From Fontimicrobium_A sp034506455 (GTDB taxonomy: Bacteria; Zhuqueibacterota; Zhuqueibacteria; Residuimicrobiales; Krinioviventaceae), in contig JAPDPN010000116.1 in assembly GCA_034506455.1 (NCBI GenBank), positions 1 through 8,753 on the forward strand: a stretch of 8,753 nt of DNA. Direction: 5' to 3'. Shown one piece after another: positions 7,321-8,753 of this stretch (positions within the stretch are counted from its first letter, which is position 1; every line of letters begins with the position of its first letter). Made by a program: the position numbers and the translations under genes. Below the pieces are notes generated by a model. The model ran no database searches, was not told the origin of the DNA, and worked only from the letters and a program-made list of their open reading frames with translations.

Positions 7321-7336
7321 GCACAATCCTTTGTGC
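7321..7336. promoter_or_regulatory. Candidate operator palindrome upstream of the LacI-type regulator
   Basis: GCACAATCCTTTGTGC is a perfect inverted repeat with 6-bp arms around a 4-nt spacer. It lies 16 nt upstream of the regulator's ATG and covers the start site expected from the candidate promoter at 7338-7366. That is a classical position for an autorepressor. LacI-family operators are palindromic, but most have a central CG, which is absent here. Assignment to this regulator is inference. Confidence 0.5.
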
Positions 7337-7337
7337 T

Positions 7338-7366
7338 AACATATTAAAATGATTTGCGAATTGCAA
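7338..7366 (-). promoter_or_regulatory. Candidate promoter of the regulator gene
   Basis: On the minus strand a -35-like TTGCAA (7366-7361) and a -10-like TATGTT (7343-7338) are separated by exactly 17 nt. An overlapping TAATAT occurs at 7346-7341 but with only 14 nt spacing. The predicted start near 7331 lies inside the palindrome at 7321-7336. The hexamers are only moderate matches to the consensus. Confidence 0.4.
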
Positions 7367-7379
7367 GATAATTTTGCAA
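7354..7379. repeat. Cluster of TTGC/TTGCAA repeats
   Basis: Three TTGC copies begin at 7354, 7361 and 7374. The last two are the self-complementary TTGCAA. The first and second together make TTGCGAATTGCAA (7354-7366), a near palindrome. The cluster overlaps and extends upstream of the candidate -35, so it could be a regulator binding site or chance in A+T-rich DNA. Confidence 0.35.
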
Positions 7380-7430
7380 TTTCGCCCATTTTTTTAAACT
7401 GCCTTGCCCTCCTCTCTTGAGTCTTACCGC

Positions 7431-7463
7431 TGCGGAAAAAACGGAAAAATCGTTTTTTCCGCA
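7431..7463. terminator. Hairpin with alternative pairings, possible intrinsic terminator
   Basis: A perfect 13-bp inverted repeat (7431-7443, TGCGGAAAAAACG, with 7451-7463) closes a 7-nt loop. A shorter alternative stem, CGGAAAAA (7442-7449) with 7454-7461, is followed on the minus strand by TTTTTT (7441-7436), which is terminator-like for transcripts from the serine hydrolase at 7587. The stems are mostly A-T and the site is about 120 nt past that gene's stop, so a terminator role is plausible but unproven. Confidence 0.5.
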
Positions 7464-7486
7464 TTGTTTTGGCACTCAAATAAACC

Positions 7487-7551
7487 AAAGCAAAAGCGCT
7501 GCAAAAAGTAAGGATTCACTGCGCCCGGTCATTGTACCGGCTCTTTGCTTT
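7487..7551. repeat. Nested inverted repeats downstream of the serine hydrolase
   Basis: An inner hairpin pairs CCGGT (7525-7529) with ACCGG (7536-7540) around a 6-nt loop. An outer pair of 8-bp arms, AAAGCAAA (7487-7494) and TTTGCTTT (7544-7551), could close a larger stem. No T-run follows the inner stem on the minus strand. It may shape the 3' end of the serine hydrolase transcript; no known RNA family is recognised. Confidence 0.35.
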
Positions 7552-7586
7552 ATGTAAATAATTCACCTAAACTTGATCCCAGCCCT

Positions 7587-8753
7587 CTATCGCTTGACTG
7601 CCGTTACAGTCGTTTTCTGTGCGCCGGTAAAGGAGACATTCGGCTGCAGAGAAATATGCAGGCGGTTGTCGTCGACCTGTAAATCGAGGGTTACGATGTA
7701 GGGGGTTTCATAGAAAACGACTTTGCTTTGCCAAAGAGTCGGCACGACCCAGGCGCCGGCGGCTGCGTAGGCATATCTCTCGGCAAAAGTGAGCGCCGCC
7801 TCGCCCTTTGACCACTCTTTGCGTCCCACCGTCAGCAGTTCCTGGCCCTTTTCTGTTTTGATTGCCAGCGTCAGCTCTTTGCGCTTCGGCTTGATTTCGA
7901 TGCTTTGCCAGCCGAGCTCGTTCTTTTCACATTGAAAAACACCGCGCTCGATCTTTTTTTCCACTGAGGAATTGCTTTCGCCCGCGGGCAGGGGCAGCGC
8001 CAATCGCGCCAGACGACCGGTGAGCTTGACCTGCTCTTCACTGGGCGGCAGGCTTGCGTTCCCCATGGCCGGCAATAAGTGTTTCCACACCAGATTAAGA
8101 ACCGCCTGCATATCCCGCACACCGCCGGTTATGGCGATCACCGCATCCTGCTGCGGCATTACGATGCAGTATTGTCCGAAAGCGCCGTCGCCGCGATAGG
8201 CGCCGTAACGGCAGCGCCAGAACTGAAAACCGTATCCCTGCTCCCAATCGCTTTCGGGATTGCTGCCGTTCGACGTCTGCAAACTTGTTGCCGCCTCGAC
8301 CCACTCTTCCGAAAGCAGCCTTTTCCCCTGCCAAACGCCCTTTTGCAGGTACAGTTGCCCGAATTTGGCAATATCCTCAGTACACAAATAGAGCCCCCAG
8401 CCGCCCAGGTTAATTCCTTCGGCATTGCTCTCCCACCGTGCGCGGGTGATGCCGAGCGGCTCGAAAAGCCGCGGCGTCAAATAGTCCATCAACGTCATGC
8501 CGGTTATCTCTTGCAAGACGGCGGAGAGCATGTAGGAAGCGCCGCTGTTATAGCGAAAATGGGTACCCGGCTTGTGCTCGACAGGAAGAGCGAGAAACTT
8601 GCCTGCCCAGGTCTGTTCCGCCTTGCTGTCGGCGACATCCATGCGCGTAAGGGTTGCGGTAATGCGGTTGACCGTGTCGTCCTGATGACCGCTGGTCATG
8701 CGCAGGAGGTCGCGGATGCGCATGGCGCGCAGGTTCGGCGAGGGATCAGCCGG
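7587..8753 (-). CDS. Serine hydrolase, beta-lactamase/penicillin-binding-protein-like (class C fold); 5' end missing
   Basis: The frame is open through the right window edge, giving 388 visible C-terminal residues. The first internal ATG (8723) is not the start, because coding continues upstream as PADPSPNLRA into MRIRDLLRMTSGHQDD, which is typical of the region just after the SxxK catalytic serine in this family. The SxxK motif itself must lie beyond the edge. The second catalytic motif is FRYNSGASYML (visible residues about 66-76; Tyr68 in a YNS rather than YSN arrangement). The third-motif region is RGDGAFGQYCIVMP (about 187-200). The last 150 or so residues form an extra C-terminal domain seen in some family members. 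These enzymes act as esterases, peptidases or DD-peptidase-like hydrolases, usually in the envelope; true beta-lactamase activity is not implied. It is separated from the regulator by 281 nt and is probably a different transcription unit. Confidence 0.88.
   Translation of the reverse strand, partial: PADPSPNLRAMRIRDLLRMTSGHQDDTVNRITATLTRMDVADSKAEQTWAGKFLALPVEHKPGTHFRYNSGASYMLSAVLQEITGMTLMDYLTPRLFEPLGITRARWESNAEGINLGGWGLYLCTEDIAKFGQLYLQKGVWQGKRLLSEEWVEAATSLQTSNGSNPESDWEQGYGFQFWRCRYGAYRGDGAFGQYCIVMPQQDAVIAITGGVRDMQAVLNLVWKHLLPAMGNASLPPSEEQVKLTGRLARLALPLPAGESNSSVEKKIERGVFQCEKNELGWQSIEIKPKRKELTLAIKTEKGQELLTVGRKEWSKGEAALTFAERYAYAAAGAWVVPTLWQSKVVFYETPYIVTLDLQVDDNRLHISLQPNVSFTGAQKTTVTAVKR

Overview
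The window reads as an accessory carbohydrate-scavenging region from a Gram-negative-type heterotrophic bacterium. By eye it is about half G+C. All seven genes I can support lie on the minus strand, so transcription runs right to left. Clear Shine-Dalgarno sites, Sec and lipoprotein-type signal peptides, a PA14-containing GH31 glycosidase and a GRP-type sugar permease resemble genes of Bacteroidota and related phyla, but I cannot assign a taxon. A run of exactly 100 N at 1263-1362 marks a scaffold gap.

Layout in transcription order. (1) 8753-7587: a penicillin-binding-protein-like serine hydrolase whose 5' end is outside the window. (2) 7586-7306: a spacer with two hairpin structures, a cluster of TTGC repeats, a candidate promoter, and a perfect 6+6 bp palindrome placed like a repressor operator in front of the next gene. 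(3) 7305-6286: a LacI-family regulator. (4) 6211-1527: four closely spaced genes, namely a secreted nucleoside hydrolase, a secreted (probably lipid-anchored) ADP-ribosylglycohydrolase-family protein fused to a C-terminal beta-sandwich, a GRP/DMT-type sugar permease, and a ribokinase. Their spacers are 33, 16 and 19 nt. A strong intrinsic terminator follows 19 nt after the ribokinase stop. (5) 1262-1: a GH31 alpha-glycosidase, probably alpha-xylosidase-like, missing its N-terminus in the gap and its C-terminus beyond the left edge.

The central genes make a coherent inferred pathway. Extracytoplasmic hydrolases release ribose from nucleosides or ADP-ribosyl-type compounds, the permease imports it, and the kinase traps it as ribose 5-phosphate, under control of a local LacI repressor. 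It resembles the ribose-utilisation (rus) loci I recall from Bacteroides, but no SusC/SusD pair is present here. The points most worth following are the altered metal-ligand set and fused domain of the ADP-ribosylglycohydrolase, the changed nucleoside hydrolase active site, and the candidate operator.
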